A stretch of 64,000 bases of DNA from Sphingobacterium tenebrionis. GTDB lineage: Bacteria > Bacteroidota > Bacteroidia > Sphingobacteriales > Sphingobacteriaceae. Positions 34,101-43,868 of this stretch are shown here, in pieces; within the stretch, counting starts at the first letter, position 1; each line of letters starts with the position of its first letter. The notes under the pieces were generated by a model. The model ran no database searches, was not told the origin of the DNA, and was given only the letters and a program-made list of their open reading frames with translations. The DNA is taken from assembly GCF_037126265.1 (NCBI RefSeq), contig NZ_JAYLLN010000001.1, forward strand, positions 186,001-250,000. Reading direction: 5' to 3'. The position numbers and the translations under genes are program-made.

Positions 34101-35456
34101 ATGGGACGCAAGTTATTATTAGAACATATCAATGTGCCAGGAATCAATACCCTAGCGGTTTACCGCGAAAAAGGAGGGTATAGAGCCGTTGAAAAGGCCT
34201 TGAAGAGCATGTCTCCAGAAGATGTGGTGGAAGAGGTAAAGAAATCAGGGCTTCGTGGTCGTGGTGGGGCAGGATTCCCTACCGGTATGAAATGGAGTTT
34301 CTTGGCGAAACCTGAAGGTGTGCCGCGTTATTTGGTTTGTAATGGTGATGAATCGGAACCAGGTACATTCAAAGACCGATATTTAATGACCTATATTCCC
34401 CATGCATTGATCGAAGGAATGATCGTTTCGAGTTATGCATTGGGCGCAAATACTTCCTATATCTATATCCGTGGCGAGATGATGCCACAGATCAGGATCA
34501 TGGAAAAGGCGATTGAGGAAGCAAAGGCAGCTGGTTATCTAGGAAAGAATATTCTGGGTACAGGTTATGACCTGGAAATTTATGTACAACCGGGAGGGGG
34601 TGCCTATATCTGTGGTGAAGAGACCGCGCTGTTGGAATCATTGGAAGGGAAACGTGGAAATCCAAGGATCAAGCCGCCATTCCCAGCCGTTGCCGGACTT
34701 TACAATTGCCCTACTGTAGTAAATAACGTAGAATCAATTGCTGCTACCGTTCCAATCGTGAATGATGGTGGTGAAGAATATGCAAAAATCGGTATTGAAC
34801 GCAGTACTGGAACAAAATTGATCTCCGCATCTGGTAATTTGGTTAAACCAGGGGTGTATGAAATCGAAATGGGTCTTCCGGTAGAAGAGTTCATCTATTC
34901 GGATGAATACTGTGGGGGTATTGCCAATGGTAAGCGCCTGAAGGCTGTTGTAGCCGGAGGTTCTTCCGTTCCAATCCTTCCTGCGAACCTGATCACACAT
35001 ACCATCAATGGAAATCCGAGGTTGATGACCTATGAGTCATTGGCTGATGGAGGTTTTGTGAGTGGTACGGCGATGGGATCGGGCGGTTTCATTGCGTTTG
35101 ATGAGGATCAATGTATCGTGAGAAATACCTACAACTATACCCGTTTCTACCGTCATGAAAGCTGTGGACAATGTTCACCATGTCGTGAAGGAACTGGATG
35201 GATGGAGAAGATCCTATACAAGATCGAGCATGGACATGGAAGCATGGAAGATGTGGATCTGTTATGGGAAATCCAGCGTAAGATTGAAGGGAATACGATC
35301 TGTCCTTTGGGAGATGCGGCAGCATGGCCTGTAGCGGCAGCGATCCGTCATTTCAGGGATGAATTTGAATGGCATATCCTGCATCCACAAGAAGCACAGC
35401 AACGTAATTATGGTTTAGCGCATTATGCCGATCCTTTGGTTCCCGTAACGGAATAA
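34101..35456 (+). CDS. nuoF: NADH-quinone oxidoreductase subunit F
   Basis: A 451-residue subunit carrying FMN, the NADH site and the [4Fe-4S] cluster N3. The nucleotide/FMN region reads GLRGRGGAGFPTGMKWSF, the NADH-related GGGAYICGEETALLESLEG is present, and three of the cluster cysteines lie in ESCGQCSPCREG, with the fourth in TICPLGD. The full length is typical. The gene follows nuoE by 4 nt. Confidence 0.97.
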   Translation: MGRKLLLEHINVPGINTLAVYREKGGYRAVEKALKSMSPEDVVEEVKKSGLRGRGGAGFPTGMKWSFLAKPEGVPRYLVCNGDESEPGTFKDRYLMTYIPHALIEGMIVSSYALGANTSYIYIRGEMMPQIRIMEKAIEEAKAAGYLGKNILGTGYDLEIYVQPGGGAYICGEETALLESLEGKRGNPRIKPPFPAVAGLYNCPTVVNNVESIAATVPIVNDGGEEYAKIGIERSTGTKLISASGNLVKPGVYEIEMGLPVEEFIYSDEYCGGIANGKRLKAVVAGGSSVPILPANLITHTINGNPRLMTYESLADGGFVSGTAMGSGGFIAFDEDQCIVRNTYNYTRFYRHESCGQCSPCREGTGWMEKILYKIEHGHGSMEDVDLLWEIQRKIEGNTICPLGDAAAWPVAAAIRHFRDEFEWHILHPQEAQQRNYGLAHYADPLVPVTE

Positions 35457-35484
35457 ATAGGATCTTGATTTAAGAAGGATTATA

Positions 35485-36501
35485 ATGGCAGAAGAAATAC
35501 AAAAATTTAAGGTTACAATAGACGGGATCACCATTGATGTTGATCCTGGAACAACCATATTGAATGCGGCAAGACAGATCGGTGGAGAGATTGTACCTCC
35601 GGCGATGTGTTATTACTCCAAGTTGGAAGGCTCTGGAGGAAAGTGCCGTACCTGTTTAGTGAAAGTGAGCAAGGGATCAGAAAAGGACCCGCGCCCTATG
35701 CCTAAATTGGTCGCATCGTGTAGAACTACCGTAATGGATGGCATGGAAGTGCTGAACATCACGGCACCAGAAGTGGTAGAAGCTAGAAAAGCCGTGGTGG
35801 AGATGTTATTGATCAACCACCCTCTGGATTGTCCGGTTTGTGACCAAGCAGGTGAATGTAAGCTACAGGATTTAGGGTATGAACATGGCGCGCTACAACA
35901 GCGCTATGAATTTGAAAGAAGAACATTTGAGCGCATTGATATAGGCGATAAGATCCAACTGCATATGAATCGTTGTATTCTATGTTATCGTTGTGTTTTT
36001 GTGGCCAACCAATTGACGGAGAAAAGAGAACATGGAATCCTGAACAGAGGAGACCATGCCGAGATCTCTACGTTCATCCATCAGGCATTGGATCATGATT
36101 TCATAGGTAATGTGATCGATGTATGTCCTGTTGGAGCATTGACCGATAAAACCTTCCGTTTCAAGAACCGAGTATGGTTCACCAAACCGGTAAATGCGCA
36201 TTGTAACTGCAGCAAATGTTCCGGAAAGGTAACATTATGGTACAAAGGTACCGATGTAATTCGTGTTACGGCTCGTAAGGATGAGTTTGATGAGGTCGAA
36301 GAGTTTATCTGTAATGAGTGTCGTTTCGAGCGCAAGCATACGGATGATTGGGTATTGGAAGAACCAACCAAGGTAAGCGACCAATCGGTAATCGCTTCCA
36401 ATCATTATGAGGCATTCAACCCACCTGCGGTGATCAAGAATGATCCGCAATTGAAGGAGGCGAATGTGGAACAGTTAGCAAGATCAGAAAAATTGAAATA
36501 A
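35485..36501 (+). CDS. nuoG: Short NADH-quinone oxidoreductase subunit G (iron-sulfur part only)
   Basis: A 338-residue electron-transfer subunit. It contains the ferredoxin-like [2Fe-2S] domain (MCYYSKLEGSGGKCRTCLV), the His/Cys [4Fe-4S] domain (HPLDCPVCDQAGECKLQ), a further [4Fe-4S] site (RCILCYRCV) and a Cys-rich segment (HCNCSKCSG ... FICNECRFE). It then ends. The large molybdopterin-oxidoreductase-like domain of the 700-900-residue NuoG of E. coli or Thermus is absent. The following gene starts 9 nt later and all frames are intact, so this is a natural short form, not a broken gene. I recall short forms in related Bacteroidota. Confidence 0.9.
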   Translation: MAEEIQKFKVTIDGITIDVDPGTTILNAARQIGGEIVPPAMCYYSKLEGSGGKCRTCLVKVSKGSEKDPRPMPKLVASCRTTVMDGMEVLNITAPEVVEARKAVVEMLLINHPLDCPVCDQAGECKLQDLGYEHGALQQRYEFERRTFERIDIGDKIQLHMNRCILCYRCVFVANQLTEKREHGILNRGDHAEISTFIHQALDHDFIGNVIDVCPVGALTDKTFRFKNRVWFTKPVNAHCNCSKCSGKVTLWYKGTDVIRVTARKDEFDEVEEFICNECRFERKHTDDWVLEEPTKVSDQSVIASNHYEAFNPPAVIKNDPQLKEANVEQLARSEKLK

Positions 36502-36510
36502 GCAAGGGAA

Positions 36511-37551
36511 ATGGATACAGCCTTTATTATTGAAAAATTAATATTAGTAGTCATTGTATTTGTCATCACGTTGGTGATCGCTATGTACTCTACCTTGGCC
36601 GAGCGTAAGATCGCCGGTTTTATGCAGGATCGTCATGGTCCGGATCGTGCAGGGCTCTTCGGGATACTTCAACCATTATGCGATGGTGGTAAATTCTTCT
36701 TTAAAGAAGAGATTATCCCTGCAGGTGCACATAAATCCCTGTTTATTCTTGGTCCTACCCTGGCCATTATCACGGCCTGTATCAGTTCGGCAGTGATTCC
36801 GTGGGGACAGACCCTAACCATCGGTGATCGTTCAATCTTATTGCAGGTAGCAGATGTAAACATCGGCGTATTATACATTTTTGGGGTTATTGCCTTAGGT
36901 GTGTATGGTATAATGTTAGGAGGATGGGCATCAAACAATAAATTCTCTTTAATGGGAGCTATCCGTGCAGCATCTCAGAGTATCAGTTATGAGATTGCGA
37001 TGGGACTTTCCATCATCGCTTTATTGATGGTTACCCAGACTTTATCCATTGGAGAAATCGTAGCACAGCAATCAGGCTTTGTCAATTGGAATATATGGGC
37101 ACAACCTTTAGGATTCCTGATTTTCATGACCTGTGCATTCGCTGAATGTAACCGCGTGCCTTTTGACTTACCGGAGTGTGAGACCGAGTTAGTAGGTGGT
37201 TACCATACAGAATATTCGTCCATGAAATTAGGATTGTACATGTTCTCGGAGTACATCAATATGTTCGTTTCATCATCCCTGATGGCGGCTTTGTATTTCG
37301 GAGGCTATAACTTCCCATTCATGTATGATTTAGGTCTTTCGGAAAACTGGATCACCATTATCGGTACCCTGGTTTTCTTCCTTAAGATATTTGGTTTTAT
37401 ATTTTTCTTCATGTGGATCCGTTGGACCCTTCCGAGATTTCGTTATGATCAATTGATGAATCTAGGATGGAAGATGTTGATCCCATTGGCCATTGCGAAC
37501 ATCGTTCTGACCGGGATCATCACGATTGTGAAGGATACATATTTTAATTAG
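36511..37551 (+). CDS. nuoH: NADH-quinone oxidoreductase subunit H
   Basis: A 346-residue membrane subunit with eight or so TM helices at the junction of the two arms, forming part of the quinone chamber. It contains ERKIAGFMQDRHGPDRAG early on and the invariant acidic loop FDLPECETELVGGYHTEYSS. It begins 9 nt after nuoG. Confidence 0.97.
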   Translation: MDTAFIIEKLILVVIVFVITLVIAMYSTLAERKIAGFMQDRHGPDRAGLFGILQPLCDGGKFFFKEEIIPAGAHKSLFILGPTLAIITACISSAVIPWGQTLTIGDRSILLQVADVNIGVLYIFGVIALGVYGIMLGGWASNNKFSLMGAIRAASQSISYEIAMGLSIIALLMVTQTLSIGEIVAQQSGFVNWNIWAQPLGFLIFMTCAFAECNRVPFDLPECETELVGGYHTEYSSMKLGLYMFSEYINMFVSSSLMAALYFGGYNFPFMYDLGLSENWITIIGTLVFFLKIFGFIFFFMWIRWTLPRFRYDQLMNLGWKMLIPLAIANIVLTGIITIVKDTYFN

Positions 37552-37561
37552 CGGGGGTATT

Positions 37562-38089
37562 ATGCAGTCATTATCGAATAGAAAAAAAGTATTAGAACAA
37601 AAACCGATGAGCTTTTGGGAGCGGATCTATCTTCCTGCGATCGCCAAAGGCTTATCCATCACCATAAAACACTTCTTCAAGAAGATCCCTACGATCAAGT
37701 ATCCGGAGGAGATCCGTCCTTATTCAAAGAACTTCAGGGGACAGCACTCCCTAAAACGCGATGAATTAGGAAGAGAACGTTGTACCGCTTGTGGTCTTTG
37801 TGCCTTGTCCTGTCCGGCCGAGGCCATTACTATGACCGCTGGTGAAAGACAAAAAGGAGAAGAGAACCTTTACCGAGAAGAGAAATACGCCGTGGTATAT
37901 GAAATAAACATGTTGCGCTGCATTTTCTGTGGTCTATGTGAAGAGGCATGTCCGAAAGAGGCCATTTATCTGGATGGAAAACATGTTACAGCCGATTATT
38001 TAAGAAAGGATTTTATTTATGGTAAGGACAAATTGTTGGAACCAAAATTTGATATCACCAAATTGTCTTCATCAACATCAAATAATTAA
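37562..38089 (+). CDS. nuoI: NADH-quinone oxidoreductase subunit I
   Basis: A 175-residue ferredoxin-type subunit carrying two [4Fe-4S] clusters (N6a/N6b). Both CxxCxxCxxxCP motifs are present: CTACGLCALSCP and CIFCGLCEEACP. An amphipathic N-terminal helix anchors it to the membrane arm. Spacing to nuoH is 10 nt. Confidence 0.97.
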   Translation: MQSLSNRKKVLEQKPMSFWERIYLPAIAKGLSITIKHFFKKIPTIKYPEEIRPYSKNFRGQHSLKRDELGRERCTACGLCALSCPAEAITMTAGERQKGEENLYREEKYAVVYEINMLRCIFCGLCEEACPKEAIYLDGKHVTADYLRKDFIYGKDKLLEPKFDITKLSSSTSNN

Positions 38090-38092
38090 CCT

Positions 38093-38596
38093 ATGACTAT
38101 TTTTTATTTTGTAGCCTTTTTGTCCATTTTCTTTGCGTTGATGACCATCTTCACAAAAAATCCGGTACATAGTGTGCTATATTTAGTAATTACATTTTTC
38201 ACCTTTACCGTTCATTATATTTTATTGAATGCCCAGTTCCTGGCTGTGGTCAATTTTATTGTGTACATGGGAGCCATTATGGTTTTGTTCCTTTTCGTAC
38301 TGATGCTTTTGAACCTGAACAAGGATACGGAGCCTATGAAATCCAATTTGGTGAAGTTCATGGGCGCTATTGCAGGGATGTGTCTATTGGCTACCTTCCT
38401 AGGAGCATTCAAGGTAATTGAAACAGATAATGGGATGGTGCAAGCGCATGAGAACATCGGTTTGGTGAAGAACCTGGGTAAGGTATTGTTCAGCGATTTC
38501 TTACTTCCATTTGAGATTTCCTCTATCCTGTTGTTGACAGCGATGGTAGGAGCGGTATTATTGGCTAAAAAAGAACCAAGAGTAAAACATGGATAG
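38093..38596 (+). CDS. nuoJ: NADH-quinone oxidoreductase subunit J
   Basis: A 167-residue subunit with five TM helices (ND6-like). The helix with VVNFIVYMGAIMVLFLFVLML is the conserved pi-bulge region of the family. It starts 3 nt after nuoI, and its end overlaps the nuoK start by 8 nt. Confidence 0.95.
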   Translation: MTIFYFVAFLSIFFALMTIFTKNPVHSVLYLVITFFTFTVHYILLNAQFLAVVNFIVYMGAIMVLFLFVLMLLNLNKDTEPMKSNLVKFMGAIAGMCLLATFLGAFKVIETDNGMVQAHENIGLVKNLGKVLFSDFLLPFEISSILLLTAMVGAVLLAKKEPRVKHG

Positions 38597-38918
38597 TCTT
38601 TTTCAAAATATGCAGGGGATTCCCATGAATCATTATTTGATTTTCTGCAGTATTATTTTTGTCATTGGGGTTATTGGGGTGTTGATCCGCAGGAATGTGA
38701 TCATCATCATGATGTCTATTGAGTTGATGCTGAACTCCGTGAACCTTTTGTTAGCGGCCTTTTCGGCATACAGTGGAGATCCTAGTGGACAAGTGTTTGT
38801 ATTCTTTATCATGGCTTTGGCCGCGGCGGAAGTGGCGGTTGGTTTGGCCATCATCATTATGGTGTACAGAAACACAAAATCGGTGGATATAGAATCCCTT
38901 AGTAAATTAAGGTGGTAG
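38589..38918 (+). CDS. nuoK: NADH-quinone oxidoreductase subunit K
   Basis: A 109-residue subunit with three TM helices (ND4L-like). It carries the two membrane glutamates of the family in MMSIELMLNSVNL and AAAEVAVGLAII, which belong to the proton path. Translation is probably coupled to nuoJ by the overlap. Confidence 0.96.
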   Translation: MDSLFQNMQGIPMNHYLIFCSIIFVIGVIGVLIRRNVIIIMMSIELMLNSVNLLLAAFSAYSGDPSGQVFVFFIMALAAAEVAVGLAIIIMVYRNTKSVDIESLSKLRW

Positions 38919-38945
38919 TATTAGAATATTAGATTGCTATTAGAT

Positions 38946-40868
38946 ATGATTGAATTAATTTGGACAATACCTTTAATACCACTTTTGGGATTTGTGGTCT
39001 TGGGATTATTGAGAAATCAACTTCCTAGACCTGTAATTGCCGTTATTGGTTGTGGGGTGATCCTGGGATCCTTTTTATTGAGCTGTGGAATCTTTAAGGA
39101 GGTATATGATGCAAGACAATTAGGAGAGAGTGGCGTATTCTCGAAAGAGATCTTCAATTGGTTTACCGTAGGTAGCTTTAGTTTGAACCTGAGCTTTTTG
39201 GTAGATCCATTAAGTGCCATCATGCTATTGATCATTACAGGAGTAGGGTTTTTGATACACCTCTATTCTTCCTGCTATATGTTGCATGACGATGGTTTTG
39301 GAAAGTATTTTTCCTACCTGAATCTATTTATCTTTTTCATGTTGCTGTTGGTATTGGGCTCCAATTACCTGGTGATGTTCATCGGCTGGGAAGGGGTTGG
39401 ACTATGTTCTTACCTATTGATCGGTTTCTGGTTCAAGAACAGTAGCTATGCCAAAGCAGCTAAGAAAGCATTTGTGATGAACAGAATCGGTGATCTGGGT
39501 TTCCTGATCGCGATATTCTTTATCCTGGCGAATTTCGGTTCCTTGGAATACAGCGAAGTATTGCCAAAGGCGGCTTTATTGCCGATGGGCGATAGTTTGC
39601 TGCTGGTGATTACCTTATTGCTATTTGTGGCAGCTACAGGTAAATCGGCTCAGATTCCATTGTTTACCTGGTTACCGGATGCGATGGCTGGTCCGACCCC
39701 GGTTTCTGCCTTGATCCACGCCGCGACGATGGTTACAGCGGGTATCTATATGATCGCCAGATCCAATATCATGTTTACCCTTTCACCAATCACCATGGAG
39801 GTCATTGCGATTATCGGGGTAGCTACAGCATTGATCGCTGCTTTCATTGCGATCACACAAAACGATATCAAAAAAGTATTGGCCTATTCTACGGTTTCGC
39901 AGTTGGGCTATATGTTCTTAGGTTTGGGAGTGGGTGCTTTTACGGGCGCATTTTTCCACGTATTGACCCATGCCTTTTTCAAAGCCCTGTTATTCTTGGG
40001 TGCCGGTTCTGTTATCCATGCCATGAGCAGTGAACAGGATATGCGCTCCATGGGCGGTTTGAAGAAAGCCTTGCCGATTACCTTCATCACCATGATGATC
40101 GGTACAGTGGCGATCGCCGGTATTCCACCGCTTTCCGGTTTCTTCTCTAAGGATGAGATCTTGGCCTATGCCTTTGTGTCCAACCATGTTTTCTGGGTCT
40201 TAGGTTTCTTAGGGGCACTATGTACGGCCTTTTATATGTTCCGTTTGATGTACCTGACTTTCTACGGAAAATTCCGTGGTACCAAGGAACAGGAGCATCA
40301 TTTACATGAATCGCCTTGGCAGATGACCCTTCCATTAATCATCTTGGCAATCTTATCGTTTGTAGGCGGAGCATTGAATATCCCAGAAGCTTTAGGAGGC
40401 GGACATTGGTTGAAAGAATTTTTAAGTCCGGTATTTGCGCAGACCAATGCAGTGGCTACGCCATTTGAACTGTCGCACAGTACCGAATATATCCTGATGG
40501 CGGCTTCGGCTATTGGAGCTATCATCATGGCTTTCGTAGCTTATCAGAAATACGTGAAGAAAGAAGATATCCCTCAAGCTGATGGAGCAACCGAACAATC
40601 CGGTCTCTACAAACTATCCTACAACAAACTGTATGTGGATGAATTGTACGCCGCGTTATTTGTAAAACCATTGAACGGCCTTTCGAAATTCTTCCACCGT
40701 GTAGTGGAGAAATCAGGCGTTGATGGTTTGGTAAATGGCATCGGAGATTTATTCGTTTCTTCGGGCAAAGGCGTTCGCCAATTACAGAGCGGACATGTAG
40801 GGTTTTATATTTTCATGATGGTGATTGGAGTTATTGCCTTCATGCTTTACGGATTATTTACAATCTAG
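38946..40868 (+). CDS. nuoL: NADH-quinone oxidoreductase subunit L
   Basis: A 640-residue antiporter-like subunit, the distal proton pump with a lateral helix at its C-terminus. It contains LVMFIGWEGVGLCSYLLIGFW with the conserved Glu, then TGKSAQIPLFTWLPDAMAGPTPVSALIHAATMV, the proton-channel signature. I use the ATG at 38946 rather than a TTG four codons upstream. The short spacer after nuoK contains three TATTAGA-like words. Confidence 0.96.
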   Translation: MIELIWTIPLIPLLGFVVLGLLRNQLPRPVIAVIGCGVILGSFLLSCGIFKEVYDARQLGESGVFSKEIFNWFTVGSFSLNLSFLVDPLSAIMLLIITGVGFLIHLYSSCYMLHDDGFGKYFSYLNLFIFFMLLLVLGSNYLVMFIGWEGVGLCSYLLIGFWFKNSSYAKAAKKAFVMNRIGDLGFLIAIFFILANFGSLEYSEVLPKAALLPMGDSLLLVITLLLFVAATGKSAQIPLFTWLPDAMAGPTPVSALIHAATMVTAGIYMIARSNIMFTLSPITMEVIAIIGVATALIAAFIAITQNDIKKVLAYSTVSQLGYMFLGLGVGAFTGAFFHVLTHAFFKALLFLGAGSVIHAMSSEQDMRSMGGLKKALPITFITMMIGTVAIAGIPPLSGFFSKDEILAYAFVSNHVFWVLGFLGALCTAFYMFRLMYLTFYGKFRGTKEQEHHLHESPWQMTLPLIILAILSFVGGALNIPEALGGGHWLKEFLSPVFAQTNAVATPFELSHSTEYILMAASAIGAIIMAFVAYQKYVKKEDIPQADGATEQSGLYKLSYNKLYVDELYAALFVKPLNGLSKFFHRVVEKSGVDGLVNGIGDLFVSSGKGVRQLQSGHVGFYIFMMVIGVIAFMLYGLFTI

Positions 40869-40887
40869 AACAGAATTTTAGGAATCA

Positions 40888-42336
40888 ATGGATAACCTTT
40901 TTATACTGCTTTTATTACCTGTCGTAAGTGCCATCATTTTGGCATTTATGAAATCAACATCTGCAAAATGGGCAGCTTTTGTATTGGCCTTGCTACAATT
41001 GGGCTTGACCATACCATTTATCTGCAATTTTGTGCCAGATGCCAGCGTACAGTTTTCACAATCCTGGAGCTGGATTTCCAACTTGGGCATTAACTTCCAT
41101 GTTGGATTGGATGGCATAAGCCTACCGATGTTGATCTTAACCAATGGGTTGATCCCGTTGATCATCCTGGCGAGTTTCGGACATCAGAAAACTGGAAATT
41201 TCTATGCCCTGATCTCCTTTATGCAGGCTGGTTTGGTCTTGGTATTTATTTCTTTGGATGCTTTCTCCTTTTATATAGGATGGGAAGCTGCCTTAATACC
41301 GATCTATTTTATCTGTGCCTTATGGGGCGAGGGCGATCGTATCCGCATCAACATGAAGTTTTTCGTGTATACCTTCTTCGGAAGTTTATTGATGTTGATC
41401 GCCATCATCTATCTATACCAACAATCAGGAACGAAAGATCTTTCATGGACTACCCTGACGCAATTAAGCTTAACAGAAGGATCCCAACGTTGGATATTCT
41501 GGGCATTCTTTGCGGCATTTGCCATTAAGATTCCTTTGTTCCCATTCCATTCTTGGCAGCCTGATACCTACACCCATGCACCAGCAGCGGGAACCATGCT
41601 GTTATCCGGGATCATGTTGAAAATGGGTCTTTTTGGATTATTGCGTTGGTTACTTCCTTTGGTACCTGATGCCGTAGCGAGCTATGGTATGGTGGCCATG
41701 ATCATGAGTTTGATCGGAGTAGTCTATGGTTCCATCATCGCTTTCAAGATGAATGATGCGAAACGCTTGATCGCCTATTCATCCATTGCGCACGTAGGTC
41801 TAATTTCTGCTGGTATTTTCTCCTTCAGCCAAGAAGGATTGCAAGGTGCGGTTCTTCAGATGATCAACCACGGTATTTCGGTGGTGGGTCTTTTCTTTAT
41901 CATCGATGTGATCCAACAGCGATTGGGCACGAGGGATCTAAAGGAATTGGGAGGATTAGCGACAAAGATGCCTATCCTAGCCATCTGCTTTCTGATCATC
42001 CTAATGGGAGCGATCGGTTTACCATTGACCAATGGTTTCATCGGTGAATTCTTATTGTTGAAAGGGATCTTCTCCACAGCCGAGCATGGCGTTTGGTATG
42101 CCGTAATCGGAGGTACGACCCTGATCTTTGGAGCTGTCTATATGTTGCGCTTTTTCCAAAAAGCCATGCTGGGAACTGCTCAAAAGGATGTTTTGGATAT
42201 TCAGGATGTAAGAGGATATGAAGCGTTATTGCTGATCATCATCAGTGCATTGGTTATTATTATCGGTGTTTTCCCGAACTGCTTATTGCATCTTTCGGAG
42301 GCATCGGTAAGTCAATTATTACAACAAATTAAATAA
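40888..42336 (+). CDS. nuoM: NADH-quinone oxidoreductase subunit M
   Basis: A 482-residue antiporter-like proton pump. Conserved features are FYIGWEAALIPIYFICALWG with the key Glu, KIPLFPFHSWQPDTYTHAPAAGTMLLSGIMLKMG (channel signature), and the Lys in AKRLIAYSSIAHVG. The gap from nuoL is 19 nt. Confidence 0.97.
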   Translation: MDNLFILLLLPVVSAIILAFMKSTSAKWAAFVLALLQLGLTIPFICNFVPDASVQFSQSWSWISNLGINFHVGLDGISLPMLILTNGLIPLIILASFGHQKTGNFYALISFMQAGLVLVFISLDAFSFYIGWEAALIPIYFICALWGEGDRIRINMKFFVYTFFGSLLMLIAIIYLYQQSGTKDLSWTTLTQLSLTEGSQRWIFWAFFAAFAIKIPLFPFHSWQPDTYTHAPAAGTMLLSGIMLKMGLFGLLRWLLPLVPDAVASYGMVAMIMSLIGVVYGSIIAFKMNDAKRLIAYSSIAHVGLISAGIFSFSQEGLQGAVLQMINHGISVVGLFFIIDVIQQRLGTRDLKELGGLATKMPILAICFLIILMGAIGLPLTNGFIGEFLLLKGIFSTAEHGVWYAVIGGTTLIFGAVYMLRFFQKAMLGTAQKDVLDIQDVRGYEALLLIIISALVIIIGVFPNCLLHLSEASVSQLLQQIK

Positions 42337-42356
42337 AACAGGATTAACAAGATATT

Positions 42357-43739
42357 ATGAGTGCGATTATCACACTTTCTCTATTAGGTATACTTATTTT
42401 GTATTTGGGTTTGTACAAGGCCAAAAATGCATTGTTGCCTGTTAGCATTTTAGGATTGGTTGCAGCTTTAGGCTTAGAGATCTATGCTTGGAACCAAACG
42501 GCAGAACCATTGTACAAAGGCATGGTCTTATTTGACCATTTTGCACTTTCGTTTTCCATTGTCTGTATTTCATTGACAATCCTTATCCTATTCCTTTCCA
42601 AGGAGTACTTTAAAGCGATCTCTGATAATATTGCAGAATATTATACCCTGATCCTCTTTTCCCTGACCGGTGCTTTGATGGTATGTTCCTACCATAATTT
42701 TGCGATGCTGTTCATTGGGTTAGAGATCATGTCCGTAGCCTTGTACATCTTGGTGGGTATCCGCAGAAAAGACAAAGCTTCGAATGAAGCTTCCCTGAAG
42801 TACTTTTTGATGGGTGCATTCTCCACCGGTTTCTTATTGTTCGGTATTACCCTATTGTATGGTTCAACAGGTTCATTTGACCTGGCGGCCATCAAACAAT
42901 ATATCTTAGATAATCCAACCTCTGTTTCGCCGATGTTCTACGCGGGGATCCTGTTGTTGTTGGTAGGTCTATGTTTCAAAGTAGGTGTGGCTCCTTTCCA
43001 CTTCTGGACGCCAGATGTGTATGATGGGGCACCGATCTTGATCACCAGCTTTATGAGTACCGTGGTGAAGATTGCCTCTTTCGCTGGTTTCTTACGTCTG
43101 TTCAGTACCGTATTGGTTCCATTGAACGAATTCTGGACACCTGTGCTGATGACCGTAGTGATCATTACCCTTTTCGTTGGTAATATCTCGGCCTTGATGC
43201 AGACCAGCTTTAAGCGTATGATGGCTTATTCCAGCATTTCCCAAGCGGGTTATATGTTGTTTGCCATCCTTTCCATTGGACCTAATTCTGCCTCTGGTAT
43301 CCTGACCTATTCCATGGCGTATGGCTTGGCATCCGTGATCGCTTTTGGTGCTTTGATCCTGGTGAAGAGATATGTGGGTTCGGACCAATTTGAATCCTTT
43401 AATGGATTGGGAAAAACAAATCCAGGTCTTGCATTTGCCGTAACCGTGGGTATGCTATCCTTAGCTGGTATTCCTTTGACCGCTGGTTTTATCGGTAAGT
43501 TCATGATGTTCAGTAATGTGATGAATGATTACCATACCGTCTTATTGGTATTGGCGGCAATCAATGCTGCGATAGGGGTTTATTATTACCTACGCGTGGT
43601 GGTGCACATGTATTTTATGAAACCATCCGAAGAGCATGTGGTAAGTTTACCAATTAATTTCAAAGTGGTGTTTATCGTTGCAGTGATTTTAACTATCATT
43701 TTAGGTGTCTATCCGAATGCAGTAGTCGCACTGATCTAG
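42357..43739 (+). CDS. nuoN: NADH-quinone oxidoreductase subunit N
   Basis: A 460-residue antiporter-like proton pump, last gene of the complex I operon. Typical segments are NFAMLFIGLEIMSVALYIL, FKVGVAPFHFWTPDVYDGAP and FKRMMAYSSISQAGYMLF. A strong terminator follows about 40 nt after the stop. Confidence 0.97.
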   Translation: MSAIITLSLLGILILYLGLYKAKNALLPVSILGLVAALGLEIYAWNQTAEPLYKGMVLFDHFALSFSIVCISLTILILFLSKEYFKAISDNIAEYYTLILFSLTGALMVCSYHNFAMLFIGLEIMSVALYILVGIRRKDKASNEASLKYFLMGAFSTGFLLFGITLLYGSTGSFDLAAIKQYILDNPTSVSPMFYAGILLLLVGLCFKVGVAPFHFWTPDVYDGAPILITSFMSTVVKIASFAGFLRLFSTVLVPLNEFWTPVLMTVVIITLFVGNISALMQTSFKRMMAYSSISQAGYMLFAILSIGPNSASGILTYSMAYGLASVIAFGALILVKRYVGSDQFESFNGLGKTNPGLAFAVTVGMLSLAGIPLTAGFIGKFMMFSNVMNDYHTVLLVLAAINAAIGVYYYLRVVVHMYFMKPSEEHVVSLPINFKVVFIVAVILTIILGVYPNAVVALI

Positions 43740-43780
43740 CTACTTAGGCTTCAGAATTAAATTAAACAGAATATTTTGGG

Positions 43781-43809
43781 AAAGCACAACATAAAAGTTG
43801 TGCTTTTTT
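43781..43809 (+). terminator. Rho-independent terminator of the nuo operon
   Basis: AAAGCACAAC (43781-43790) pairs perfectly with GTTGTGCTTT (43797-43806) over a 6-nt loop, continuing into a T run. Confidence 0.9.
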
Positions 43810-43819
43810 CGTTTAATAA

Positions 43820-43849
43820 TTTGAACTTTCACAACAAATTGTATCTTTA
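43820..43849 (+). promoter_or_regulatory. Promoter of the DUF5686 gene
   Basis: TTTG (43820-43823) and TATCTTTA (43842-43849) are 18 nt apart, close to the Bacteroidota consensus, with the ATG at 43869 19 nt further on. It supports the chosen start, since an upstream in-frame ATG at 43776 would precede the promoter and terminator. Confidence 0.5.
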
Positions 43850-43868
43850 TAAAGTTCCAGTTTTTATT

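Noticed and set aside
35485..36501. Short NuoG as a truncated pseudogene
   Set aside because: The frame is intact, nuoH follows after 9 nt with normal signals, and no residual molybdopterin-domain sequence is left.
43776..43868. 31-codon N-terminal extension of the DUF5686 protein
   Set aside because: It overlaps the nuo terminator hairpin and lies upstream of the promoter at 43820-43849. The internal ATG gives a standard signal peptide.
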